Positions 11,901 to 38,028 of a DNA stretch of 64,000 bases are shown in pieces. Source of the DNA: Odontesthes bonariensis (lineage: Eukaryota; Chordata; Actinopteri; Atheriniformes; Atherinopsidae); the NCBI RefSeq assembly GCF_027942865.1, contig NC_134528.1:8675586-8739585 (forward strand). Direction: 5' to 3'. The translations under genes were made by a program, and so were the position numbers. Under the pieces are notes generated by a model, which worked only from the letters and a program-made list of their open reading frames with translations, searched no databases and had not been told where the DNA came from. Each line of letters begins with the position of its first letter. The first letter of the stretch is position 1.

Positions 11901-12726
11901 CAGTTTGGAGAATCAGAATCTTTCCTGACCTGTGAACTAAAGCTAAAAGCTACTCAGAGCGGGGCCACCAGCAGAGAGACTTTTCCACGATCTACAACAA
12001 CTCAAACATTAAAAATTTGACGAGCTATATGTGTGGATATTTACACCGCGCCACTTCTGCATCAGACAGTTGTTGACACTTCCTCAAGTGCAGAAAGTCT
12101 CTGATGCTAAAGAGACTCAGTGTTAACATCCACTGTTCAGCGTTCGCTTCAACTGCAACGAAATTTGTGAGGTTTGAGTTGTTGTAGGTGGTGAAAATTT
12201 TGTATTTCTGGTTGCTATATAGCTAGAACAGCTTTTAGCTTTAGCAGGAACGTCGGGAAAACTTGTGACTCCAGAGTGAAAGCACTCCGACTGCTGCCCA
12301 CTGCAGGTAAGAAACTGACTATTCAAAAGTACTGATTACAACTCTACTTAAAACAAGAAATATCCCTTTAAATTGAGGCACTGGATAAACTTTAATAAAA
12401 ACTTTAATAAACCCAGGGAAGCACTGACCTATACCTTTAGTTCTTCAGTTAATATGCTACGTTAATTACTGTGAATCATTAGTGACACTAATTTAATCCT
12501 GTAAATCCAACATTATGTATGCCGCCCACCTCTGGCACGACTATTTTTTTTGGTTTTGTGAATTTACTTTAAAATATTTTGTCTCAAGTATTTCAAGTTG
12601 GTGATTTTCAGGAATGAAAAACAATGCGTTGAATCCAAATGATTTTTTTTTTCTCTTCTCCAGATACAGAAAAACAAACTACGGGAGGAGGCCGAAAGGC
12701 AGCTACAACTGAAGGGGGGCAAATGA
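8918..12726 (+). CDS. acsf2: Acyl-CoA synthetase family member 2, mitochondrial (3' part, six exons)
   Basis: Exons are 8918-9025, 9162-9313, 9481-9622, 10562-10672, 10775-10843 and 12664-12726; phases join to 214 codons plus stop. This is the C-terminal third of a medium-chain acyl-CoA ligase of the ANL superfamily, which adenylates fatty acids and transfers them to CoA in mitochondria. Visible core motifs are YGTTENSP (A5), [15 protein letters not shown] (A7), [16 protein letters not shown] (A8, hinge and C-terminal domain) and PLTVTGKIQKNKL with the catalytic lysine (A10). It ends ...LQLKGGK. The N-terminal AMP-binding domain, P-loop and transit peptide are not in the window, presumably to the left of chad. 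All visible catalytic positions are intact. Confidence 0.95.
9773..10289. mobile_element. hAT-type MITE in an acsf2 intron
   Basis: The element starts TAGGGCTGGGTAAC and ends CGCCCAGCCCTA, giving a perfect 10-bp terminal inverted repeat (TAGGGCTGGG). It is flanked by an 8-bp target duplication with one mismatch: GTTAATTG at 9765-9772 and GTTAATTC at 10290-10297. The 8-bp duplication indicates the hAT superfamily. The interior is AT-rich with TTAATCGCA/TTAACGCG motifs and no transposase, so it is non-autonomous. Confidence 0.88.
10844..12663. other. Last acsf2 intron (1.8 kb)
   Basis: AT-rich intron sequence with clean GT (10844) and AG (12662-12663) ends. I saw no exon, repeat family or notable structure in it. 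Confidence 0.75.
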
Positions 12727-13204
12727 AAGCCTCCACCCTTGTACAGAGAGAATGAATCCCTACATTTAGTGTATAAACAGTATATATCGTATACCAGAAA
12801 CACCAACTGAGATTTAACACAACCAGCCTCAGCTTTCTGTGGACGTGTGACTGGCTGGCATGAAAACACGTGTGTCTATGACCTGTGTTTAAACAGCCAG
12901 GTGGCAACGAACACACCACAGCGCTCCTCTAAGCACTCAGAACAATGTGATCTAGTCCTCTGCAGAATATATAGTCCCGACACAAACACTACTTCCTTCT
13001 GCCCACAGCCACGGAGCCTTTTTAAAGAATAAAATGTATGATTTTTATTTTTATTTTTAATGAATGATTTCACCGGCTCTGTTCACAGCATTTTAATCCT
13101 TCTCTGGATGTCTTCTGAGGCTGCTTGTTAACATGTTGAACTGCTCAGTTTTTATCCTTCTGAAAGCCATAAACGCCTCTTTTTTTTTTATATGTATCGA
13201 CTTG

Positions 13205-13210
13205 AATAAA
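13205..13210 (+). terminator. Candidate acsf2 polyadenylation signal
   Basis: AATAAA about 480 nt after the acsf2 stop; another AATAAA lies at 13028-13033, about 300 nt after it. Either could serve, giving a short 3' UTR. Confidence 0.45.
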
Positions 13211-13215
13211 CTTTC

Positions 13216-15449
13216 CACATTATTAAAACCAGACATGGGTGTTTTTCTCTTTACGGGAAGAGCGAAGGCCTTTTTATTGATCTCGGTGGCAGGTTCACGC
13301 CTCTTACAGCCTTGAAATTCCATTCACACACACAATTTGATTAAAAACTTTAAAATGAGCCGGTATCACGACACACAGGCTCAGAGCTGTAAAGAATTTC
13401 TTGACTGGACTACATGTGCAGTCCACCTGACTCTGGGCTGCAGGATCGGGTGTCGTCTCCTGTCTAGACCTGAAGGACTCTGCCCAGAAATAGCTCTTTA
13501 AACAAACGACTCTCTTGGCTCTTAAGAAGAAACCACAAGGTTTATTTTGCATTTTTTAATTTTACATATTTTGGGTTTGGATTAAATGTTTCAGGACATG
13601 ATATTCTAGAAGAAAGAACCAAGTGAAAAGGTTGGATTTAATATCTTTTGGTGCCGGCACATGTTTTTAGGAAATCACTTGTACATTTTTTTTTTTTCTA
13701 AATAAATATTGAGTCGACAGAGTTTTTGGTCATTATTCTGCTTTTGTTCCATTCGTCTTAACTGGATTCATGTCTTCAGCACTCTTAAGATCCAGTCAAA
13801 CAGTTTCATTTTAGTAAGGCTCCTTATTGAGTGAAGTTACCATGAAGCATCTCAGTGGCAGCTACCATAAGAGCTGGTTGAATTTTCTTAATGCTAAGGA
13901 AAGAAGCTTCAGTGGTTCATTCCTCTTCTCCTTTAGTACATTTGACCATCAATTATTAATTTATTGCAGCAGGAACGCTCAAAATGATGCTCAGTTATCT
14001 TCATGTAGTAACTTTATGTGAGGAGAGGGCTGCATGGTGGTTGGCACCGTCACCTCGCAGCAATAAGCTTCCCATGTATGTGTGGGTTCTCTCCAGGTAC
14101 GCCAGCGAGCGTGCATGGTTGTTCATCTCTGTGATGGACTGGCAACCTGCCCAGGTTCTCCTCTGCCGCTAGCCCCATGGCAGCTGGGTTAGTTGGGTCC
14201 ACTTCTCCTCAAGCGTCCTCACATTTTTCCGTAGTCTGGACAGCTTGCTTATTTTGTTAAGCAACCTTCCTAACTGAGTGAAATGACCCAGATGTATCTG
14301 AACAATAAAATTCTCCCAATGCAAAGGAGCTTCCTTAATTAACGAAGGAAACACTGAAGCGTCTTCTATGAAAGTAATTAGATCATTCCATCCCAATATT
14401 CCTTGCAGCTGTATCTTTTAGAGCAATGCTTGATTATTTTAATACAGTCACACTGCGATTGGGGTGGAAAACATGTTCACAGGAGAGCGGGAGTGAGCAG
14501 CTTGTTGAAAAGAGCTTAGAATAGATGGTTTTTGACTAACCAGCCAAACCCCATGATTTAGGAGTCTCCTTAGCCCCTTAAAGTAACACTTTTTGCTCTT
14601 TGGCTCCACCTGCAGCTGTGGGATGTAAGGTCGTAAAATGCATCCATTGTTCTCCTGCTGAGGAGGCCGAAGCCTTCAGACGCCACCAAACATTTAAAGT
14701 AACAAATACGACTACTATATTTAAATATTTTTAGGCTTTTTCTTTCTTTATCTTTATTGTTTTAAGTTATCGACATTGTTAAGTAAGCAATACAATCTCC
14801 AAGTTTAACCACAATCGTACAACACCAGAAAATACCTGATAACATTTTTGTCGTCCATCTTTAAAGCCGTTGTATTTTCATCCCAGCAGACCCACGTCGC
14901 AGCCAAGTGCGCAGATGGTTTTCTTCGCCTAAGTCCTAAACGACTCTCCCCTCCATCTTTGCTCGACTCGTCCATGATATTCACTAACGGGAGCCCCAAA
15001 CTTGGAAAAAAAGTTGCCAAGTCTGTCTCACATTGTATCAAAGTGAACAACACTTTGACTGAAGCAGTTTCAATCTGAAGGAAAATGCAGAAAAGCAGCC
15101 AGTTTCGTACACAAAATGTTTCAAAACTCATTCCAACAGAACTGCATTCTGTGTCTCGTGAAAAAATAAATAAATACACATGTAGTACAGTGATAAACAG
15201 CTGATATGACACTAAAAAAAATATCACTTGCAACTTTGTGGCAAGTGTTTGTTTGGCTCTAAACTGAAGCCAGCGTTACAGCTTTTCCGCTTTGAGGCCT
15301 GGACAGAATTCTGACCTCATCCACATCCAGAAACTCAGGGATAGAACACCACTGCAGACCTCGTTAAATGTGGCTGAATTGGAGCACATCCCTGCAGAAA
15401 AGCTTCAAACAGTGTACGTGTTTTGGATAAACATTGTAAAACAGAGCTC
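13216..15449. other. Convergent intergenic region between acsf2 and armc7
   Basis: acsf2 (plus) and armc7 (minus) end towards each other here. No gene was recognised. The part nearest armc7 should be its 3' UTR; the nearest minus-strand AATAAA that I see is at 14753-14758. It contains the repeat at 14027-14190. Confidence 0.6.
14027..14190 (+). repeat. Degenerate teleost interspersed repeat fragment
   Basis: The phrases GGCTGCATGGTGGTTGGCAC, CGTCACCTCGCAGCAA, GTGGGTTCTCTCCAGGTAC and GATGGACTGGCAACCTGCCC follow the order of a very common fish retroelement-derived repeat (the '...gtggttagcactgtcgcctc...gatggactggcgacctgtcc' family). It is internally shortened and lacks its GGATGG tail. Confidence 0.7.
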
Positions 15450-17504
15450 TTAGTCTTTGGGCAGTGGGATCCCGACCGCTGCCTGTTGTCCCTGCATCTG
15501 CTGCTCGGCCTGCCTCACCTGTTCCTCACTGCAGCAGTCCTGCAGAAACACGGCGGCCAGGTTGCGCAGACGGGGGCTCTCTGCGAGGGAGAAGCGCAGC
15601 ATGCACTGCAGGATGCCCGGCTCGGTGATCTGAGAGCGTGATGTGGGTGCTGTGAGGTTCATGAGGGTGGTGATGGCCGACAGCACCGTCTCCTCCCTCC
15701 GCTTTGACAAACAGTTTGTGACCAGGCTGATCCCGCCGCTCTGAAGGATGACGTCTCGGCATTCAGGGTCCATGCTGAGGTTACATAACCCCCCTGAGAA
15801 CAAGATGCGCACAAGAGAGGATGTAAGGAAACGATGTTTTACGTCACAATGGTAGAGATAATGATTTAAAGTTTTAGTTGGGGTGGCACTCACCCATCCC
15901 AAACTCCACAAAGTTCTCATTCTCCTCAGTCAACATATCCAAGAAGAGGTCGGTCACTTGCAGCTCCCGCAGATACTCTATGTTCTTTGGGTCGTAGGCA
16001 AAGTTGGCAAGGTTAGCCAGAACCTGCTCCTTTGCCTCTGAAGGAGAGAAAAGCAGGTTTAAAATCATTGGAACATCCATCCATCCATTATCTATACCGC
16101 TGAATTCGTCGATCGGGTCGCGGGTGGGCTGGAGCCTATCCCAGCAGTCAATCATTGGAACAAATTCAGTTAAATACAGAAAACACATAGTCCAACTGGA
16201 ATCAGTTAAATTTGCGTAGCAAGAGGCTGAAGGACAGGAATAGAACACATTTTAACCACCAGGTGACGCCTTTTACTGCAAAATCTGGGCATGAATGGGA
16301 CAAAACCATGTTTCTGCGACTGTGTTCCAGTAAAATCAGATTTTTTACTTTCTCAGTGGTTTAAAAAGCACGGCAGAGCTGTTCCTCTGAAGCCATGTTA
16401 AAATCAGAGTAAAGAATTTCTACTCAAATGGAAAAGCAGATGTTATTTCTTCATTTTATATCCCTATCATAAAACTATAACAGTTAAAAATTTTAATATA
16501 ATTTTGTTTCATACAGTTTTCCAACAGGAAATAGCTGGAAAATTACACCTAAATTATGAACAAAAAGCCCTCTCAAGAAGAAAAAGGTTGCCAGTAGATA
16601 TATAATTTACAGAGCACCCGTAGTGCCATTAGTGGTCATTCTGTATCTAGTTCAAACTAAATAATAAGATAATAGCTTTCATGCTGATAGCTAGAATATA
16701 ATATAATTTGCACACATGATGAAATAAATGTTACCAATCAAGTATGCAGACTCGTGACATGATTTTAAACAATAATTAACACACTTTATAATAAATTCTG
16801 GATCGACAGCAACAGGAAATGAGGGTGGTATCGCTTCCTAGCAGTTATTTGTAGATAATTGTGCTTTTAAAGGTACTGAAAAAGAGGAGTCAGTTCGTTT
16901 CCCTTAATGTTCACTCAATCTCTTTTTATTAAGAGTTTTGTAGTAACTATCTGTGTGCCTACATGTCGTCTAAAATAGACAGTTTTCAAATTAACCCATA
17001 ACTTTTGCTTTTTATATCACACCAGGAAGCTTTCCAGCTGACCAACGACAACCTGTCCTCAGTGTTTGTTTATTATTACAGACAATATTACCCACAAGCT
17101 GTCACAGTTCTTATTAGCTGTGTTTGTGATTGATTAAAGACCCCTGGGAGACCCGAGTACAGACTAAAATCTTTGTCAATAAAAGTGGCAAAAGTTCTGG
17201 TTAGTAACAGCTACAACTCAGTGTTTTCAATCCTTCTCCATCATGTACATGTTTCCACAATATTTTAACTCTACTTCATAGAAGCTAAAGTGCTTCCATA
17301 TTTGAGCTCTTATTGCAGAGGCTACAGGTCAGACTTCTCACTCAGCCATTTTGTGCACCTTATGGACTATTGAGGTGTTTTTCTTTTTTAAACATAAAGC
17401 AACAAAGTGATGAATCTGTTCCCACCTTCACTGTCGGTGTCCTGGAATTCGGTGACCAGAGTTTGTAAATATTCAAACCGGTCAGAAACTTCCGTCAAGC
17501 TCAT
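15450..17504 (-). CDS. armc7: Armadillo repeat-containing protein 7
   Basis: Three exons, 17426-17504, 15894-16037 and 15450-15793, join in phase to 189 codons (188 aa; about 198 in human). The protein starts [20 protein letters not shown]. Armadillo repeats follow: [52 protein letters not shown] and [14 protein letters not shown]. It ends [10 protein letters not shown], matching the human ...ALGIPLPR region but without the extra basic tail. Armadillo repeats form a helical protein-binding scaffold; the cellular role of the family member is poorly defined. The gene is head to head with the small membrane-protein gene at 18359, with 854 bp between start codons. Identity rests on near-continuous similarity to recalled ARMC7. 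Confidence 0.95.
16076..16150 (-). repeat. 3' tail of a GGATGG-ended teleost retroelement in armc7 intron 1
   Basis: Read on the minus strand, the sequence runs CTGGGATAGGCTCCAGCC, a CCGCGACCCG passage, AGCGGTATAGATAATGG and then GGATGGATGG. This is the standard tail of a widespread fish non-LTR retroelement family. Only the tail is present. Confidence 0.85.
16151..17425. other. Rest of armc7 intron 1
   Basis: AT-rich intron between the splice sites at 16038 and 17425. No exon or repeat family was recognised in it. Confidence 0.65.
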
Positions 17505-17649
17505 TATTCAGCACAAGTTCCACTGGGTACTTTCACTGTATAAACGAGAACAATATCTCCTTCAATTAAACTGAATTTCACCCAAAACAGAGCTGTTTAC
17601 CAGTTCGGTCCGTCGCTGAGATACGTCCGTAAAACTCCGCGGCTACACG

Positions 17650-18358
17650 TCTAGTTCCGGTTTAACTTTATGTGTTTTAAAATAACTCATGAAAACTCAG
17701 CAAAGCCCCATTTGTTCATACGGGCAGACAATAGACATTTTGCGGGTGGTTTATGTTTTACTGTAAGATCTTTTTTCGTGGAGGTAATTTGTCTTCATGT
17801 AACTTGGAAATTGAAGCCAGCTGAAGTTTGTTTACGATTCATTGTTAAGGGGGAAAGTTATGGTTCCTAGCCTACTTTTAATTGATATTCCTGAATAAAC
17901 CAAATAGCTAGACCTTTAACATTTTAATGACTGGCTTGTTTGTGAAAAAAAAACATAAACTTTACTGTGCTGCTTCTATCTAGGCTGCTTATGTGTATTC
18001 ACAATATTTTACATATTTATTGTTTTTTCTACAAACCTTTTTCTCTGAATTAAAATGCATTTAATTGAATCTGAATAATTCTGAAAGCTGACTTTAAACA
18101 ACATTGTGGTTTTATTTATGACATCTAACATGATTAAATTAATCATAAAACTAAGAGTCGCTCGTTCCCTTTAAATACCGATTCGGAAGCTAACTTCAGT
18201 GTTGCACCGGAAGTTGGAAGTAACTGCAGGACCAGGAGGAGGTGTGTTTGAGACCAACGTTACCTCAGCTAAGGGAGAAGGTCAGCTAAAACACTAATGT
18301 AAGTTATTTTTCCGGTTTATTTTTCGGCGCGAAGCCACAAAACTGACAACAAGCAGAA
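17650..18358. promoter_or_regulatory. Divergent promoter region of armc7 and the small membrane-protein gene
   Basis: The two start codons face away from each other across 854 bp. Near the plus-strand gene is CACCGGAAGTT (18205-18215), a match to the ETS/GABP (NRF-2) site often found at nuclear genes for mitochondrial proteins. Near the armc7 side is TTCCGG at 17655-17660, an ETS core in the opposite orientation. No TATA box is evident. Sites are motif matches only. Confidence 0.45.
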
Positions 18359-19436
18359 ATGAAGCAACACCAGCTGTCCACCGCAAAACGCCTCACCAAA
18401 CCGATTCTGTTCGGGACCCTCATCGTTGGACTCGCCACAGCTTTCTTTAACAGGTGACTTACCTAAAGCTCTGTCACATGTTACGTATGCATCTTTAAAA
18501 TGTTTAATTTACCCCAGCAAAAACGTCTAAAGATGAGTGTAATTGCTAATATGTTTGTAGAGTTAGTGGACAAGGCATAAAACACTGGGTCTGCAGTATA
18601 AACATGACTGTGTCTGTCCAGCATGAAACAGCTTGTTTTATTTAATACATTGAATTAGTTTTAGACATTATTAGAGGAAAACAGCAGTAATTTGATGTCT
18701 AGTGTTGTCTTCTGGCTTTAGAGCTGATATGATTGATTGACCGACGTAAATAATTTATTTTCTGTAATTCAGATCAATTCAGTTCAAGAATACAGTCCAT
18801 TTCAAGCCAATTATAATCCAATTAATTGTAATGTAACCACACTTCCAATCAAGTCAGTTAAAATCAAATTAGTCATTCATTGAAGGGCAATTCAATGGAA
18901 AAAAAAAAAAAAACACCTCCCTATTTAACTGGAAGAAACCTCCAGCAGAACAAGAACCAGAACCAGGAAGGGGGGTTGGGAGAATGGGAAAGATGGGACA
19001 ACAGGCATCATAACACCAGGCCAGGGATTCTGGGACCACATCTAAGCAGAAACGCATCACACAACCTGTTTTTTTTACCACTCTGATCAAATGTTTAGTC
19101 ATAACGGTTTAATTCTGGTCAAAATCTCTCTGTCTTTTGTCTGCTTTTTGCTTCAGCTTATGTACGTTTGTGTTGGTAGACTTTGAAAAAGTGCTTTTAA
19201 AGCATCAGAAAATGGGTCAATATGATTAAAATGCCAGTCTGTGCTGTGTGATTTGGACTTCCTCTGTCGTTTTGTTTGTCCCTCCGTCATGCAGACACAG
19301 GTTCTTCGAAGATGTGGGCGAGCTCAGGGCCCAGGAGCGTGCCCGCAATGACGCCAAGAAGCTGGAAATCATGGAGAGGCGGCAGAAGCAGATGGACGAG
19401 TTGGCTGAGAAGAAGAAGCAAACGGGGAGCAACTGA
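18359..19436 (+). CDS. Small single-pass membrane protein, possibly mitochondrial, unidentified
   Basis: Two exons, 18359-18453 and 19295-19436, join in phase to 79 codons (78 aa). The donor is AACAG|GTGACT and the acceptor TCATGCAG|ACAC. The protein starts MKQHQLSTAKRLTKP, a basic amphipathic-like N-terminus. A hydrophobic segment (about residues 16-30, ILFGTLIVGLATAFF) follows, then a strongly charged helical tail rich in Glu/Arg/Lys (FFEDVGELRAQERARN, then LEIMERRQKQMDEL) ending KKKQTGSN. This layout resembles small inner-membrane assembly factors of the respiratory chain, but I compared it from memory with PET100, PET117, COX14, COX16, COA3, SMIM20 and UQCC family members and none matches. 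An ETS-type site upstream agrees with a mitochondrial role, which remains inference. ATTAAA lies about 170 nt after the stop. Confidence 0.8.
18775..19035 (+). repeat. Teleost interspersed repeat inside the small gene's intron
   Basis: It opens with AATTCAGTTCAAG-type sequence, contains a poly-A tract (18899-18913), and then CTGGAAGAAACCTCCAGCAG followed by CAGAACCAGGAAGG and GATGGGAC. These phrases, in this order, form a very common fish repeat ('...ggaagaaacctccagcagaaccaggctc...'). It is degenerate. Confidence 0.75.
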
Positions 19437-19607
19437 ACGCGGCAGTCTCACAACCTCACTGCTGCACTGCACAATGCTCCTGCAGCCAACTGTGATGCTG
19501 AGCAGGACTACAGATATATCTACAACGGTTGGCTTGTGCAAAGGGAAGTGAGTCGGGTCACAGAAAGGCTTTTGAAAACCTTCTCTTGGGCCGGCTGTCT
19601 GTTATGC

Positions 19608-19613
19608 ATTAAA
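19608..19613 (+). terminator. Candidate poly(A) signal of the small membrane-protein gene
   Basis: ATTAAA, 172 nt downstream of the stop codon at 19436. It is the first near-consensus signal on this strand. Confidence 0.5.
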
Positions 19614-19787
19614 GCAATCGTCATTTGTGTTCAGTAAATACAAGTGAGGACATATGAGCTGGAAACACCTGCTGTGTAAAAAGCCAAATTGTTTGTACTC
19701 CCATCAATGCAATGTACGAGTCTTAGGTAAAGATTATTAATCTGTTGATGAGGAGGGAATTTTAACATCATGCACTTACATGTTTGT

Positions 19788-19801
19788 CCAGCAGGGGGCA
19801 G
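19788..19801. promoter_or_regulatory. CTCF-like core motif
   Basis: CCAGCAGGGGGCAG fits the CTCF core consensus closely (CCAs-yAGrkGGCrs). It lies between the convergent small gene and ndel1. It is a motif match without occupancy evidence. Confidence 0.35.
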
Positions 19802-20410
19802 AATTGACCACAACCTGAAGGACTGTGTCGGTGCAAGTTGTAACCTTTGGTGGCTTTTCAAGTACAGACTGTAGAGTTATAGATTATCTTGTGTTTAAAT
19901 TGGGCAGATAAATCTAATCCTGAACGAGAGCCATTACGCCTGCCTTCTTTTCTCACAGTTTAATGAAGCAGAAAAGATCTTTTAACTCAATCTGTGGTGT
20001 TTGATGTGAGTGACTGTGGTTTGAGCCAATGACTGCCTGATATAGCAGCAGTAGTGGAAGAAGTGTTAAAGTACTTTAACTGTTCTTCCAACTGCATGTA
20101 AAATCCTCCTTTATAAAGCTTAAGTGTTGTATTAAAGACTGAAATATTGGAACTCAATGCTGTAATTTGTCATGAATGTGCTTTGCTTGTCATATACATG
20201 CATGATCTAACTTTTGTTATTTTTTTTTTTTTTTAAATGAAAAGAAACTTAATCTGAAATGTGGAAGCTGTCCGTTTAATGTAGTGGAGTACAGAGTAAA
20301 TATATAGTAGCACATAATTGAAATATTCATAAGTAAAAGTGCTTTAAACTAGTGTATCCACCACTGCAAAGCAAAAAAAAAAAAAAAGTTTGTTTTTTTT
20401 TATTGAAAAG

Positions 20411-21060
20411 AATCCATCTATTGTCCTCCGCTTATCCAGGGTCAGGTCCTGGAGGCAACAGGTTCAGGCGAGAAACCCAGACATTCCCCCTCCCCAGCGG
20501 CACTCTCCACCTAGTGGGGGATTGCGAGATGTTCACAGGCCGGAAGGAATATATAATCTCTTCAGTGAGTTCTGGGTCTGTCCCGAGGCCTCCTCCCACT
20601 GAGACATGCCAGGAAAACCTTCAAAGGGAGGTGAGCTGGAGGGATCCGAGCCAGATGCTCGAAACACCTCAGCGGACTCCTTTTGATGTGCAGGAGCATC
20701 GACTCTCCTCCGAGCTCTGTCTTACTCCAGTCTTATGTCTAAGGGTGAGCCCAGCCAACATCTGAAGGAAACACACTTCAGCCGCTCGTATCCACGACCT
20801 CGTTCTTTGGGTCACTACCCACATCTGTGACCAAATGTGAGGGTTGGAACAAAGATGGAGCGATAAACTGAAAGCTTTGCCTTTCAGAGCAGCGTCCTCA
20901 TTACTGCTGACGAAGCCCCAATTTTTCTGCCAATCTCTCCTAACAAGAGCCCAAGATACTTAGACTCCTTCGCTTGAGGCAAGGTCTCATCTTGAGATCC
21001 TGTCCATAAAAAGCCCAAACAGCATCAGAGGCGAGGAGCAGCCCTTTGTTGAAGCTCGAC
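20411..21060 (-). mobile_element. Non-LTR retrotransposon 3' fragment (coding on minus strand)
   Basis: In plus-strand order the block shows TTGTCCTCCGCTTATCCAGG, CCCTCCCCAGCGGC, GAGGCCTCCTCCCACTGAG, ACATGCCAGGAAAACC, GCATCGACTCTCCTCCGAG and TTCTTTGGGTCACTACCCAC. This is the antisense of the C-terminal region of a very abundant fish LINE, whose protein here would read like ...SVIREELR...RWLGHLVRMP...CPTGRRPRGRPR... The reading frame is broken in several places. I believe the family is RTE/Rex3-like, but that assignment is tentative. Confidence 0.75.
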
Positions 21061-22125
21061 CTTTGTGCCAAGAATGAGGACACGGCTCCGAATAGCTTTT
21101 AGACTTCTTTTTCTTGGTCCTTATTACATTTCACCTCTCATCCAAAAGGCTTCTTCATTTCTAAACTATAAAAAAGAAGTCCAGTGGCCTTTATTTAAGC
21201 TCGTAGGAATAAAGTGTTTGGCTAAAATTAAAGATATGTGTAATATAACATAACAGCACTTTTAATAAATAAAACTGAAATGATTAATCATTTGAAGTCA
21301 TCCTTAAATTAAAACTCCAAAATGTTGTTTATGATTTTAGAACTTTGACAGTCCCAAACTTTTTATGGATAAATTTGGATAAAACAGCAAATATTCGTGT
21401 TTGAAAAGCCAAGGAATTGAGTTTTTTTTATCAAAAGGACTCAATTTTCAGAGAATTTTAGCAACAACAATCACAGTATTTGCAGGTATTACATAAAGAA
21501 ATAAATGACATACTGCAAAAGTAATGGAGCATAATTACATCTTTTATTGATACATGCTATAAAGAAATCTATAATAAATTAAACCCACAAACAGGTGATA
21601 TTGCACTCGAACGAAAATCCGGGAAAAAAGGAACTTAAAGTTCATATGAAGTCAAAATACTTCACTTTCAGAACTTGAAATGAGTTGTGTTATAAATGGA
21701 AAGGAAAGCTGCTTAAAAGAGTTCAGCTACAGAATATAAAGAATGCTGGTTGACAGGTCTGAACACTACGACCGCACCACTTCGCCGGCTGGATGTTAGT
21801 TACGATCAATATGACCAATACTGTACACGCCGTGTCACATAATTCAGGAGTAAATTGTGCATTTGAGTCACCACAAAGACGTGTTTTTACACAAGTTTAT
21901 GACCAAGTGGAAGTTAAATTTAGTAAAGAGTCACAAGTTAACAGTTAAAAGTCAAAATCATTCCAATTATCACCCAAACACCAGAGATAATGTTTCAAAC
22001 ATCCGTCTGTGATGCTCTCACAGATTTTTAGGACATCAAGACTTCATGGAGACACGGGTCATGTGATTAAAAATTATTCAGGACATCTGCACATGTGCAA
22101 ACCCATTAAATCTGCCTCATTCAGA

Positions 22126-22131
22126 TTTATT
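22126..22131 (-). terminator. Candidate ndel1 polyadenylation signal
   Basis: TTTATT on the plus strand (AATAAA on the minus), about 370 nt beyond the ndel1 stop. Another minus-strand AATAAA lies at 21543-21548. Confidence 0.4.
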
Positions 22132-22498
22132 GTGAGCAGTTATCTGATGTTATTGCTGAATAAATGTGTATGAAAAGCGTCCTTCCATTTAGAAAAGGCA
22201 TAATTTCTCAATTTTTTCATCAAAATTTCCATCTAATTGCATAATATTTCCCTTTTCTGATGATATGGTGCACTCAGATAGCACAACAGGAAACACAACT
22301 AGAGCCAGTGAGCAAACAGCAGATACAGAAACACATAATATCACACATGGATCCGTCATTACAGTGGATACGAAGCACAAGTGTCGAGTCAGACAGCGTC
22401 GGACAACAAGGAGTGGACACAGGAGACGGTACAACAAAGATTTACACTATCGGCCTTTGTGTTCCCTCTGTGCTCCTCTGTTGCTTCGGTTTTCAGGG

Positions 22499-38016
<15,518 letters not shown>

Positions 38017-38028
38017 GGCAATAAAAAT

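Larger units (their letters stand above)
19614..22125. other. Convergent intergenic region before ndel1
   Basis: No gene was recognised. It contains homopolymer runs near 20220 and 20375, a CTCF-like core at 19788-19801 and a LINE 3' fragment at 20411-21060, listed separately. The part right of about 21300 is AT-rich and without visible structure. Confidence 0.55.
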
